The position numbers and the translations under genes are program-made. This document shows positions 23,389 to 30,837 of a stretch of DNA of 38,639 nucleotides, in pieces. Within the stretch, counting starts at the first letter, position 1. Each line of letters begins with the position of its first letter. The notes under the pieces were generated by a model, which saw nothing but the letters and a program-made list of their open reading frames with translations, ran no database searches and had not been told where the DNA came from. Source of the DNA: Tetragenococcus sp041859945 (GTDB lineage Bacteria; Bacillota; Bacilli; Lactobacillales; Enterococcaceae); contig JBFLGC010000025.1 in the NCBI GenBank assembly GCA_041859945.1, forward strand, positions 1-38,639, in the 5' to 3' direction.

Positions 23389-24414
23389 CTAGCCTTCAAA
23401 ATACTTCTGCGCTGCTGATTTTTTCAAGCGATTCATATAAGCCACTCCTAAACCCGTTTCAGGAAAGGTTTGGGCAAACAAGATGTCTAAATGTAGTTTT
23501 TCATCGTCTAAAGCGCGCAAGCCAGCAAACAAACCCCTTGTAGCCGCCGTTATGCTGTCGTTAGCATACATATAAATCGCTCCCGTATCCTCGCGTACTG
23601 TTTCAGCAATCGTCGGGTCGCACAATACCCCCATCCGTAACCCTTTTGCTTGGCCCCAAGCCACGGCTTTTTGAAAATCAGCTGGATGGACCATCAAAAC
23701 CGGGGTATTTGGCGCATAATGTTTATATTTCATGCCTGGTGATTTAGGGGCTTCCGATTCTTTTAATAAATGCTTGTCTACTAAAACCTCAATGCCCAGT
23801 TCAGCTTCCAACTGTTCCTTGGTAACCGCTCCAGGGCGTAGGATCATCGGCGGTTGATCGGTTTCACTCAAATCTAAGACCGTTGATTCAACGCCAATTT
23901 TAGTAGGACCACCATCTAAGATTCCGGCGATCTTGTCCTGCATGTCATGAAAAACATGAGCTGCGGTCGTGGGACTGGGTTTGCCGGAGGTATTGGCGCT
24001 AGGGCCGACGAGTGGCACTCCTGCCGCTTTGATCAAAGCTAGCGTGCTCGAATGATCTGGCATACGAAAGGACACCGTATCTAGGCCCGCTGAAACTTCT
24101 TTGGGAAAGGCTCCCGCTTTGGTCTTAAAGATCAAGGTCAACGGTCCTGGCCAAAAAGCTTTGACCAACTGCTCAGCTAAGGGATGAAGCTTTTCCACAT
24201 ACGCTTTGACCTGATTGAAACTAGCCACATGGACGATCAACGGATTATCACTAGGACGACCTTTGACGGCAAATACTTGTTTGACAGCCTGCGCATCTAA
24301 GGCATTGGCCCCTAAGCCATACACCGTTTCGGTCGGAAAAGCAATCAATCCCCCTTTTTGTAATCGTGCCGCCGCTACACCTATAGTTTCATCGGTAAAT
24401 ATTTTTGTTTCCAT
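23389..24414 (-). CDS. L-threonylcarbamoyladenylate synthase (Sua5/YwlC)
   Basis: Makes threonylcarbamoyl-AMP from threonine, bicarbonate and ATP, the first step of t6A37 tRNA modification. Residues 1-200 form the YrdC/TsaC domain (GGLIAFPTETVYGLGANA, KGRPSDNPLIVHV, GPSANTSGKPSPTTA), and the C-terminal Sua5 domain begins after SPGMKYKHYAPNTP; 341 residues is the Sua5 length. I start it at METKIF, since the upstream in-frame GTG extension runs through DnaA boxes. The Shine-Dalgarno is weak. It is downstream of tdk-prfA-prmC, as in Bacillus. Confidence 0.92.
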   Translation of the reverse strand: METKIFTDETIGVAAARLQKGGLIAFPTETVYGLGANALDAQAVKQVFAVKGRPSDNPLIVHVASFNQVKAYVEKLHPLAEQLVKAFWPGPLTLIFKTKAGAFPKEVSAGLDTVSFRMPDHSSTLALIKAAGVPLVGPSANTSGKPSPTTAAHVFHDMQDKIAGILDGGPTKIGVESTVLDLSETDQPPMILRPGAVTKEQLEAELGIEVLVDKHLLKESEAPKSPGMKYKHYAPNTPVLMVHPADFQKAVAWGQAKGLRMGVLCDPTIAETVREDTGAIYMYANDSITAATRGLFAGLRALDDEKLHLDILFAQTFPETGLGVAYMNRLKKSAAQKYFEG

Positions 24415-24418
24415 GTAC

Positions 24419-24615
24419 TTATCCACACACTCTTTTCTGCTATTGTTAGAGTTATCAACAGTTTTATTAAAGTTGTCCACATTTTGTGGATAACTAGAAT
24501 TTTAGGTAGGGATAACTCTGTTCATATCTACTATCGATCCATTTTCCATGAGAACATGGGATTTTTAGCTTATTTTTCCCACATTTATTAAACTTATCCA
24601 CAAAGCTGTGCATAA
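24419..24615. promoter_or_regulatory. cluster of six DnaA boxes
   Basis: Four matches to TTATNCACA occur at 24419-24427 (+), 24485-24493 (-), 24594-24602 (+) and 24607-24615 (-). Two one-mismatch sites lie at 24452-24460 (TTATCAACA) and 24473-24481 (TTGTCCACA). All are within 197 bp between sua5 and prmC, around an AT-rich stretch. In B. subtilis a DnaA-box cluster is, as I recall, also found at ywlC, the sua5 orthologue. It is likely a DnaA-titrating or regulatory site, and it may also control sua5. Confidence 0.85.
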
Positions 24616-24616
24616 G

Positions 24617-25453
24617 TCAATGCACAAAAACCATCCGATCCAAGCCTGCCATATCTTGAAATAGCTCGACTTTTTTTAAAGGGAAGGCGCTGTGGAAAAT
24701 TTCTTGGACTTTTGGCCCTTGTTGAAAACCAATCTCTAAAAAAATTTGCCCCTCTGCTGCTAACTTTGCTTGCGCTTGCTGAGCGATTTTTTGATAGATG
24801 GCCAGCCCTTCATTTTCTGCAAACAAAGCCGTCTTGGGCTCATACTTTTTCACACTAGCATCCATGAGGGCCCATTCAGTCGAACTTATATAAGGCGGAT
24901 TGGCAATGATCAGATCCACTTGATCCTTGATTGGCTCTAAGGTGTCCCCCTGATAAAAAACAAGTGCTGCCCCCAATTTTTGGGCATTTTTTTGCGCCTG
25001 TAACAAGGCTCCCTCTGAAATATCTACCGCCATCACTTGCCACAAGGGGCGTTCTAATTTTAAGGTCACTGCAATCACGCCGGTGCCCGTTCCGATGTCC
25101 ACGACTTTCAACGTTTTCTTTTGCCTAGGATTTTGCTTTAAGCACAAAGCCACTAACTCTTCCGTCTCGGGACGTGGGATCAAAGTAGCTTTGTTGACAG
25201 CAAAATGGCGTCCGAAGAATTCTTCGAAACCTGTCAAATACTGTGGGGGAACATCTTGTAAAAGTTGATCTAGATCCGCTTTGATTTGTTCTTCATCGCG
25301 TGATGCGATCGGTTCATTCATATGCAAAAGCCAGTCCGTCAAGGTCCAATCCTTGCGCTTCAAAAAAACATAGCAAATAGCGTTCGCTTCTTTTCCTTGG
25401 CTTTCTAAAAAACAAGAAGCCCGGTCTAGGACTTCTCGATAGGTCTTAACCAT
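24617..25453 (-). CDS. prmC: peptide chain release factor N5-glutamine methyltransferase
   Basis: Methylates the glutamine of the GGQ motif in release factors RF1 and RF2. The 278 residues comprise an N-terminal helical substrate-recognition domain and a Rossmann methyltransferase domain with VVDIGTGTGVIAVTL (SAM binding) and the catalytic NPPYIS. Its ATG overlaps the end of prfA, its substrate's gene, by 8 nt. This prfA-prmC coupling is widespread. Confidence 0.95.
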   Translation of the reverse strand: MVKTYREVLDRASCFLESQGKEANAICYVFLKRKDWTLTDWLLHMNEPIASRDEEQIKADLDQLLQDVPPQYLTGFEEFFGRHFAVNKATLIPRPETEELVALCLKQNPRQKKTLKVVDIGTGTGVIAVTLKLERPLWQVMAVDISEGALLQAQKNAQKLGAALVFYQGDTLEPIKDQVDLIIANPPYISSTEWALMDASVKKYEPKTALFAENEGLAIYQKIAQQAQAKLAAEGQIFLEIGFQQGPKVQEIFHSAFPLKKVELFQDMAGLDRMVFVH

Positions 25454-26519
25454 GATTCATCTCTTCTAATTTTGAAGTTTGGTCATAGATGATCAACGCA
25501 TCAATGATTTCGTCCAGTTCGCCGCCTAAAATTTTATCCAGCTTTTGGATCGTCAAGCCGATGCGATGATCCGTCACGCGATTCTGCGGAAAATTATAAG
25601 TTCGGATCCGTTCCGAACGATCCCCTGTGCCGACCGCCGATTTCCGATTGGCATCATACTCACTTTGCGCTTCTTGTTGGATTTTATCATAGACTCTGGC
25701 CCGTAAGATCTTCATGGCTTTTTCACGATTTTTAATTTGTGAGCGTTCATCTTGCATGGCCACAACGATCCCCGTCGGTAAGTGCGTCAAACGGACAGCC
25801 GAAGCAGTTTTATTGATATGTTGGCCCCCAGCTCCCGAAGCATGATAAATATCCGTCCGAATATCTTTGTCCTCGATTTCAAGCTCGACTTCTTCGGCTT
25901 CAGGCATCACGACCACCGTTGCGGTCGACGTATGGATGCGGCCTTGCGATTCGGTTGACGGCACCCGTTGGACCCGATGCGCGCCACTTTCATATTTCAA
26001 TTTCGAATAGACATTATCGCCCGTGATCATCATGATAACTTCTTTGTAGCCACCAATGCCGGTCACATTGGCATCCATGACTTCGACTTTCCAGCCTTGG
26101 GACTCAGCATAATGTTGGTACATATTAAATAAGTCGCCGGCAAAAAGAGCCGCTTCATCGCCCCCGGCAGCACCACGGATCTCCATGATGATATTCTTGT
26201 CATCATTGGGGTCTTTGGGCAATAGTAAGATCTTGATTTTTTCTTCTAGTGCTACTTTTTCAGTTTTGAATTCAGCCAATTCTTCTTTAGCAAGTTCGGT
26301 CATTTCTTCCTCTAAATTTTCACTGAGTAACTCTTCATCATCAGAAATGCCTTGTTCCACTTCTTTATAGCGTTTATAAACGGCGACTGTTTCACGCAGA
26401 TCGGCTTCTTCTTTCGATAATTTCATGAAACGATTGGTATCTGAAATCACCTCTGGATCGCTAAGCAGTTCATTTAATTCTTCATAGCGATCGGCAATTG
26501 CTTGTAACTGATCGTACAT
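25446..26519 (-). CDS. prfA: peptide chain release factor 1
   Basis: RF1 recognises UAA and UAG stop codons and triggers peptide release. The codon-recognition motif is P-S-T in RVQRVPSTESQGRIH, and the catalytic GGQ is in SGAGGQHINKT. The 357-residue length is normal. I choose the second ATG (MYDQLQ) because it lies 8 nt after AAGGAG, while the first is only 2 nt away. It is the second gene of tdk-prfA-prmC. Confidence 0.96.
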   Translation of the reverse strand: MYDQLQAIADRYEELNELLSDPEVISDTNRFMKLSKEEADLRETVAVYKRYKEVEQGISDDEELLSENLEEEMTELAKEELAEFKTEKVALEEKIKILLLPKDPNDDKNIIMEIRGAAGGDEAALFAGDLFNMYQHYAESQGWKVEVMDANVTGIGGYKEVIMMITGDNVYSKLKYESGAHRVQRVPSTESQGRIHTSTATVVVMPEAEEVELEIEDKDIRTDIYHASGAGGQHINKTASAVRLTHLPTGIVVAMQDERSQIKNREKAMKILRARVYDKIQQEAQSEYDANRKSAVGTGDRSERIRTYNFPQNRVTDHRIGLTIQKLDKILGGELDEIIDALIIYDQTSKLEEMNHG

Positions 26520-26531
26520 CTTCATTTCTCC

Positions 26532-27119
26532 TTATATCGTTTTCTCTGTGTTGATTTCCGGGTGAAAATAGTGGTGGCGGCACACTGGATAATAGGCTTC
26601 ATTGCCACCGATCTGCACTTGATCACCCTCATAGACAGGCAGGCCATCGATATAGTGCAAATTCATGATCGCTTTTTTATGACAAAACCAACAAATCGTC
26701 TTCATTTCTTCGATTTTATCGGCATAAAGCAATAAATACTTCGAGCCTTCAAATAATTCATTGCGGAAATCATTTTTCAATCCAAAGGCCATCACCGGGA
26801 TCCCCAGTTCATCCACGATTTTAGTCAATTCGAGCACATGTTGCTTTTTCAAGAACTGGGCTTCATCGATCAAGATACAAAATGGCTTGAAATCAAGTTT
26901 TTGGACTTCTGCAAAAATATCCGTCGTCGCAAAGATTGGTGTGGCCGCTTCTTTCAAACCGATCCGACTGGCGATTTGCCCGATCCCTTCTCTGGTATCT
27001 AAACCACTAGTCATCAAAACGACCGGTTTATTTTGTTCCTCATAATTATGGGCGACCTTTAAAATTTCGATCGATTTACCACTATTCATGGCCCCATATT
27101 TAAAAAATAACTGCGCCAT
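26532..27119 (-). CDS. tdk: thymidine kinase
   Basis: Type II thymidine kinase for dTMP salvage. The P-loop is GAMNSGKS, followed by the DEAQF motif, and the zinc site includes ICWFCHKKA and PVCRHHYF. The 195 residues begin at MAQLFFKYG; the ATG lies 8 nt after GGAGG, so the upstream in-frame ATG is not used. It begins the tdk-prfA-prmC operon, with a TGTAAA-17-TATACT promoter upstream. Confidence 0.96.
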   Translation of the reverse strand: MAQLFFKYGAMNSGKSIEILKVAHNYEEQNKPVVLMTSGLDTREGIGQIASRIGLKEAATPIFATTDIFAEVQKLDFKPFCILIDEAQFLKKQHVLELTKIVDELGIPVMAFGLKNDFRNELFEGSKYLLLYADKIEEMKTICWFCHKKAIMNLHYIDGLPVYEGDQVQIGGNEAYYPVCRHHYFHPEINTEKTI

Positions 27120-27149
27120 TTGTTTATCCTCCATCGTCTCTACTTAGTT

Positions 27150-27178
27150 AGTATAATCGAAAATGCCCGATTTTTACA
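27150..27178 (-). promoter_or_regulatory. promoter of tdk-prfA-prmC
   Basis: TGTAAA (27173-27178) and TATACT (27150-27155) are 17 bp apart. Confidence 0.55.
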
Positions 27179-27188
27179 GTATGACTTA

Positions 27189-27713
27189 CTAAAAATCCGT
27201 GTTTTTCCGCCAAGTAGTCTGGGACAAGATCATTTCGAAGCTATCGCGATTGTGATTTTTTTGATCGACCCAAGAATTCTCCAACCGTCGCAGTGTTTCA
27301 AAGCCGACTTTGTGATACAGATTGAGGGCCGGGCGATTGTCCGCGCTGACCTCAAGTTTGATCTGTTCCGGCTCGAATCGTTCAAAAATAAGCCCGAGCC
27401 CTTTTCTGACTGCCGCCTCACCATAACCCTGCCCTTGTTTCTCAAAGATACCGATTTTTATATCAAATTGAAACGTCGTCGCATCGATTTGCTCATAACA
27501 AAATTCGCCGATTACCTGCTCGTGTTCATCTAAGATCATTAAAAAAGCACGATCCGGTCGATCATAACTAGCAAACGTCGCTGCTATTTGCGCCTGCGTT
27601 TTTTTTAAGCCGTCTGGAAAGCCCACCGGCGTCATGACCCGTGGATCGGCCCAAAAGGCTTGGATAAAAACAGCATCTTGTTTTTGCGCCTTACGAAAAT
27701 TAACTTTTGCCAT
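27189..27713 (-). CDS. GNAT family N-acetyltransferase
   Basis: A 174-residue acetyltransferase of the RimJ/RimL-like GNAT group, using acetyl-CoA. The acetyl-CoA-binding segment is in GIFEKQGQGYGEAAVRKGL (Q/RxxGxG/A pattern), followed by LEVSADNRPALNLYHKVGF, typical of the group. The start overlaps the end of the upstream P-loop kinase gene by 14 nt, so the two are translationally coupled. The substrate is unknown; protein N-termini or small amines are both possible. Confidence 0.88.
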   Translation of the reverse strand: MAKVNFRKAQKQDAVFIQAFWADPRVMTPVGFPDGLKKTQAQIAATFASYDRPDRAFLMILDEHEQVIGEFCYEQIDATTFQFDIKIGIFEKQGQGYGEAAVRKGLGLIFERFEPEQIKLEVSADNRPALNLYHKVGFETLRRLENSWVDQKNHNRDSFEMILSQTTWRKNTDF

Positions 27714-28305
27714 TTTTTGTCACCTGCTTTTCCACCCAAATTTGGACTGCATGTCCCATCTCTTCTTGTGATAAATGGCTGACATCTAAAAAATCGACCT
27801 TGTCTTTTTGCGCAAACCAACGCCGTTTCAGTGGGTACAAATGGGTCAACTGATAGTCAAAGAAGCCACGCCTTCTGCTCGTATCCGCCACTTTTCGCTG
27901 TGTCAAAATAGCATCTGGAGCCTCTAAAAACAAGATCCGTTCGGGTTGGCAAGTACGTAACTTGGTTAGATTTTCAGCTAAAGGGCCAGCAATATCCCAC
28001 TTTTTCCCCAGTGACAAAGGATAATTTAACGTATAAAATTCGATTTCTTCCGCTCCCAAATCTTGGACCACGATCGGGTATTTTTGGTTTTCCTGCCAAC
28101 GTTTCACCGCTTGATCGATCCAGTAAGCTTGGATCTTGAGATAATCGTGATAATCTGTCTTGTCGAGCGACTCTTCCTGTACTTTTTTAAGCACCGCAGC
28201 ATTATTTTCGCTACTGATAAAATAATCCGTCGTTTGCCTTAACTGGTCTAAAGCCGTCGTTTTGCCCACAGCCATCGATCCTTGCAATGAGAAAATATGT
28301 GTCAT
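27700..28305 (-). CDS. P-loop NTPase, nucleoside-kinase-like
   Basis: A 201-residue protein starting MTHIFSLQGSMAVGKTT, a Walker A P-loop. An internal RRRGFFDYQ segment and ILFLEAPDAILTQRK resemble the arginine-rich lid and LID-proximal regions of small-molecule kinases. I place it among AAA_28-like or deoxynucleoside-kinase-like proteins without a defined substrate. AGGAGG precedes the ATG. An extended -10 (TGC-TATAAT at 28333-28338) lies upstream, and it heads a two-gene operon with the GNAT gene. Confidence 0.7.
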   Translation of the reverse strand: MTHIFSLQGSMAVGKTTALDQLRQTTDYFISSENNAAVLKKVQEESLDKTDYHDYLKIQAYWIDQAVKRWQENQKYPIVVQDLGAEEIEFYTLNYPLSLGKKWDIAGPLAENLTKLRTCQPERILFLEAPDAILTQRKVADTSRRRGFFDYQLTHLYPLKRRWFAQKDKVDFLDVSHLSQEEMGHAVQIWVEKQVTKNGKS

Positions 28306-28332
28306 AGGGTCCTCCTGATTTTGTTTGCTCTA

Positions 28333-28338
28333 ATTATA
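28333..28338 (-). promoter_or_regulatory. extended -10 of the kinase-acetyltransferase operon
   Basis: A perfect TATAAT preceded by TGC, about 30 bp before the start, with no good -35. Confidence 0.6.
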
Positions 28339-28379
28339 GCATACCTTGCAGTCATTCTATTTTTTGAATATTATCTTTT

Positions 28380-28451
28380 ATGGTTGTTACTCGGACATTT
28401 CGACAACCATAGATTTTTTTATGGTTGTTACTTTTGTCTACTAACAACCAT
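28380..28451. repeat. two tandem hairpins sharing ATGGTTGT/ACAACCAT arms
   Basis: Two inverted repeats are arranged head to tail with a 41-bp period: arms 28380-28387/28403-28410 and 28421-28430/28442-28451. Each is followed on the plus strand by AGATTT, the first extended to seven T. Loops differ while arms match. They lie between the hsp20 terminator and the kinase promoter. The T runs would fit plus-strand terminators, but no plus-strand gene ends here. Confidence 0.75.
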
Positions 28452-28517
28452 AGATTTCATTTTTCGCAATTTTGAGCATTAGTAAACTTTTTATCAAAAG
28501 TAAGGCACAAAAAAAGT

Positions 28518-28542
28518 CGAGAAACAAAGCGCTCGTTTCTCG
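28518..28542 (-). terminator. terminator of hsp20
   Basis: An 8-bp stem (CGAGAAAC/GTTTCTCG) is followed on the minus strand by ACTTTTTTT, just after the hsp20 stop. Confidence 0.88.
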
Positions 28543-28557
28543 GCTCGATAAAACGTA

Positions 28558-28971
28558 TCAGTTGATAGTGATTCTCTTTTTTTCTTTATCTTCTTGGCTT
28601 GTCTTCGGCAATTCGAGATTCAATACACCATCTTTGAAACTAGCATCGATTTTATCTTCGTCGATGCCCTTCAACATGAATTGACGGCGATAAGATTGAC
28701 TACTACGTTCACGACGTAAGAAGTTTCCTTCTTCATCTTTGTCTTCCACTTCGCTGTTCCGGTTTGCAGAAATCGTCAAGACACCATCGTCATAGTTGAC
28801 ATCCAAATCTTTCTTGTCAAAACCTGGTAAATCTGCTTTTACTTGATAACTGTTGTTTTTTTCTTTGATATCGACTTGAAAATTGTCATTTCCCATAAAG
28901 TTCGAGAAGAAACTGTCAAAAAATCTGTCTCCTGACATTAAATCATTACTTCTAGGTGTTATGTTTGCCAT
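28558..28971 (-). CDS. small heat shock protein (Hsp20 family)
   Basis: An ATP-independent holdase chaperone of 137 residues. The alpha-crystallin domain spans about residues 33-135, with ADLPGFDKKDLDVNYDDGVLTI near its start and the closing segment ASFKDGVLNLELPK. The N terminus is a short variable region, and the tail ends RITIN with the I-x-I-type anchor. The ATG follows AAGGAAGG. A perfect CIRCE operator covers its -35 region, so HrcA should repress it and heat should induce it. Confidence 0.94.
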   Translation of the reverse strand: MANITPRSNDLMSGDRFFDSFFSNFMGNDNFQVDIKEKNNSYQVKADLPGFDKKDLDVNYDDGVLTISANRNSEVEDKDEEGNFLRRERSSQSYRRQFMLKGIDEDKIDASFKDGVLNLELPKTSQEDKEKKRITIN

Positions 28972-29079
28972 GGTAAATCCTTCCTTTCAAATTTTCCTTT
29001 GCTGCAAAGATATGGCAATTCTTTTGCGGTAAAGACTTTTTCAATCGATTTGTAAGGTCCTCATTTACCTTACACTTCT

Positions 29080-29108
29080 ATTGTAGGTCGGATTTATTTT
29101 ATTGTCAA
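29080..29108 (-). promoter_or_regulatory. promoter of hsp20
   Basis: A perfect TTGACA (29103-29108) and TACAAT (29080-29085) are 17 bp apart. The CIRCE operator begins 5 bp upstream of the -35. The leader of about 100 nt contains a GTAAGG/CCTTAC hairpin. Confidence 0.9.
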
Positions 29109-29112
29109 AAAA

Positions 29113-29139
29113 TTAGCACTCTAACATTGGGAGTGCTAA
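29113..29139. promoter_or_regulatory. CIRCE operator (HrcA binding site)
   Basis: TTAGCACTC, nine bases, then GAGTGCTAA: a perfect match to the CIRCE consensus, directly upstream of the hsp20 -35. Confidence 0.97.
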
Positions 29140-29205
29140 TCGTGCTGATTTCTGAACCTTTCCATTGGCGGATACGAAAACTTAATTTTAGTAGCCATAA
29201 AAAAT

Positions 29206-29242
29206 TTTGTGGATACAAAAAAGACAGCTTGGTATCCACAAA
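29206..29242 (-). terminator. terminator of the esterase operon
   Basis: An 11-bp stem (TTTGTGGATAC/GTATCCACAAA) with a 15-nt loop is followed by ATTTTTT, 10 bp after the alpha/beta hydrolase stop. Confidence 0.85.
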
Positions 29243-29252
29243 TCGTTGGTTT

Positions 29253-30107
29253 CTACAAATTTTTATCAAAAAAGGCAAAGATTCGATCATAAACGGTTTG
29301 CGACCAAAAATCACCTTCATGATCAGCCCCTTCTACCAAGAGTAACTGGGTATCGATGCCGGCTTTGGTCAACTCATCAAAAAGGCGCTCGGATTGCTGA
29401 TAAGGTACGACCTGATCGGCGGTGCCATGTAAAAGAAACATCGGGCAATCCGTTTTGCGACTAGCAACGATTGCTAACGGACTCATCGCTTTGATCAATT
29501 CTTGCTTTTCAGAAAGTGGGCCCCCAAGCATTTTTTCGACATTTTCCGCTAATTCTGCTTTGGGAAAACCTTCATATAAGTCATTCAAATCGGTCGGTCC
29601 AAAACAAGAAACGGCGCAAGCGACTTGATCAGAGGCATCTTGCCACTCGGCGGTTTGATAACGGGAATCATCGCCTGTCAAAGCCACGAGTTGGGCGGTA
29701 TTGCCGCCAGAAGACGTGCCCCAAAAGCCGATGCGGTCAACGTCTACGCCAAATTCAGCGGCATGGGTCCGTAAGAAGCGGATCGCAGTCTTGCTGTCTT
29801 TTAGAAAAGCTGGCATAGGAAAACCATCGGCATAACTGCGATGGGTGATCGTTGCCACCACATAGCCGTGGCGAGCCAAAACAGCCAGTTGGGGTAATTC
29901 GTAGTTCACATCAGGAAAAGTCCAGCCGCTTCCTTGTAAAAAAACTACGGTCGGAAAACGCAGATTCGGATCTACCTCTAATGACCAAGGAACCAGCACT
30001 TGCATCTTTAATTCTTTACCAGCCACTTTTGCAAAAGTGACATCCGGCACCAAGCGCGCATTGCCTGCTTGGTGAGGATTATTAGCGATCGTTTCAACAT
30101 TTTTCAT
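29253..30107 (-). CDS. alpha/beta hydrolase, BD-FAE/esterase-like
   Basis: A 284-residue cytoplasmic alpha/beta hydrolase. The oxyanion region is VVFLQGSGWTFPD, the nucleophile elbow GTSSGG, the acid in FLLHGTADQVVPYQQ, and the histidine in EGADHEGDF, a complete triad. It belongs with the bifunctional feruloyl/acetyl-xylan-esterase-like hydrolases often found in polysaccharide-use loci. It starts 3 bp after the SGNH gene, whose stop overlaps this gene's GGAGG. A role in removing acetyl or aromatic groups from imported oligosaccharides is an inference from context. Confidence 0.85.
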   Translation of the reverse strand: MKNVETIANNPHQAGNARLVPDVTFAKVAGKELKMQVLVPWSLEVDPNLRFPTVVFLQGSGWTFPDVNYELPQLAVLARHGYVVATITHRSYADGFPMPAFLKDSKTAIRFLRTHAAEFGVDVDRIGFWGTSSGGNTAQLVALTGDDSRYQTAEWQDASDQVACAVSCFGPTDLNDLYEGFPKAELAENVEKMLGGPLSEKQELIKAMSPLAIVASRKTDCPMFLLHGTADQVVPYQQSERLFDELTKAGIDTQLLLVEGADHEGDFWSQTVYDRIFAFFDKNL

Positions 30108-30110
30108 TTT

Positions 30111-30785
30111 CTAACCTCCAAAATCGATTTTTTTAAGCAAAGCTTCCAAAATAAGCGCATAAATTTCTGGGTAAAGATGGATGCCATCCACGGTATAGTT
30201 GGCTTTCAATTGGCCAAATTCATCTATTAAGCATGCATTGACATCGACAAAGTCAAAAGCAAATTTTTGACACAAGGATGCGATGGCTTGATTGGCGGCC
30301 TTTAAATTATGATTATTCCGCGTGGTGCTAGCTTCTTTTAGCCAAGGCTCTTTTTCCCCAACGGCTAACATCTTTTTTTCATTGACAGGATACAGAGCTA
30401 GAAAAATCACCCGGCAAGAGGAAAGCTCGCGCTTAAGGGCTGTAAAAATTTCTGCCATTCGTTTTAACAAATTGGTTTGTTCATAGTGCGGGTCATTCAA
30501 ATCATTGGTCCCGATATTTATGACCAATGTTTGTGGGGCCAAATCAAAGATCAGCGGATCCAGCACCTGCAAAAATTCTTGCGTCACAAAACCACTGACG
30601 CCACGATTATAGACCACACCAGCCAATTGTTTGTCGGCCCACAAGCGAACAATGGGGAATTGTTCCATTAAAGAAGAACCGGTAAAGACGATGGCCCCTT
30701 TTTGTACCTGTTGATTTTCTTTGCGATACCGTGCGACCGTTTCATTTTCCAAAAAATCAACCCCTTCCATACCTAGTATACCCAT
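30111..30785 (-). CDS. SGNH/GDSL-family esterase
   Basis: A 224-residue SGNH hydrolase with block I FTGSSLMEQ (nucleophile serine), block II glycine in NRGVSGF, block III NIGTNDLND, and block V DGIHLYP with catalytic Asp and His. There is no signal peptide. Deacetylation of acetylated sugars is the usual role of such proteins in sugar-use clusters. The start is uncertain: ATG at 30785 or at 30770, neither with a good Shine-Dalgarno. The terminator of the GH30 gene ends only about 10 bp upstream, so expression probably depends on readthrough. Confidence 0.82.
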   Translation of the reverse strand: MGILGMEGVDFLENETVARYRKENQQVQKGAIVFTGSSLMEQFPIVRLWADKQLAGVVYNRGVSGFVTQEFLQVLDPLIFDLAPQTLVINIGTNDLNDPHYEQTNLLKRMAEIFTALKRELSSCRVIFLALYPVNEKKMLAVGEKEPWLKEASTTRNNHNLKAANQAIASLCQKFAFDFVDVNACLIDEFGQLKANYTVDGIHLYPEIYALILEALLKKIDFGG

Positions 30786-30796
30786 AATCAAAGCAA

Positions 30797-30835
30797 AAAA
30801 ACAGCTCTAGTTTTATTTTTGCTAGAGCTGTTTTG
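30797..30835 (-). terminator. terminator after the GH30 gene
   Basis: A stem of at least 10 bp (ACAGCTCTAG/CTAGAGCTGT) with an 11-nt A/T loop is followed by seven T on the minus strand. It stands between the GH30 and SGNH genes. Confidence 0.9.
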
Positions 30836-30837
30836 CG

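Noticed and set aside
24419..24615. Chromosomal replication origin
   Set aside because: There is no dnaA, dnaN, rpmH or gidA context and no long array of AT-rich 13-mers; a DnaA-binding side cluster fits better.
28297..28482. 61-residue hydrophobic plus-strand ORF, possible membrane toxin
   Set aside because: It has no ribosome binding site, overlaps the start of the kinase gene on the other strand, and its hydrophobicity comes from the T-rich hairpin region.
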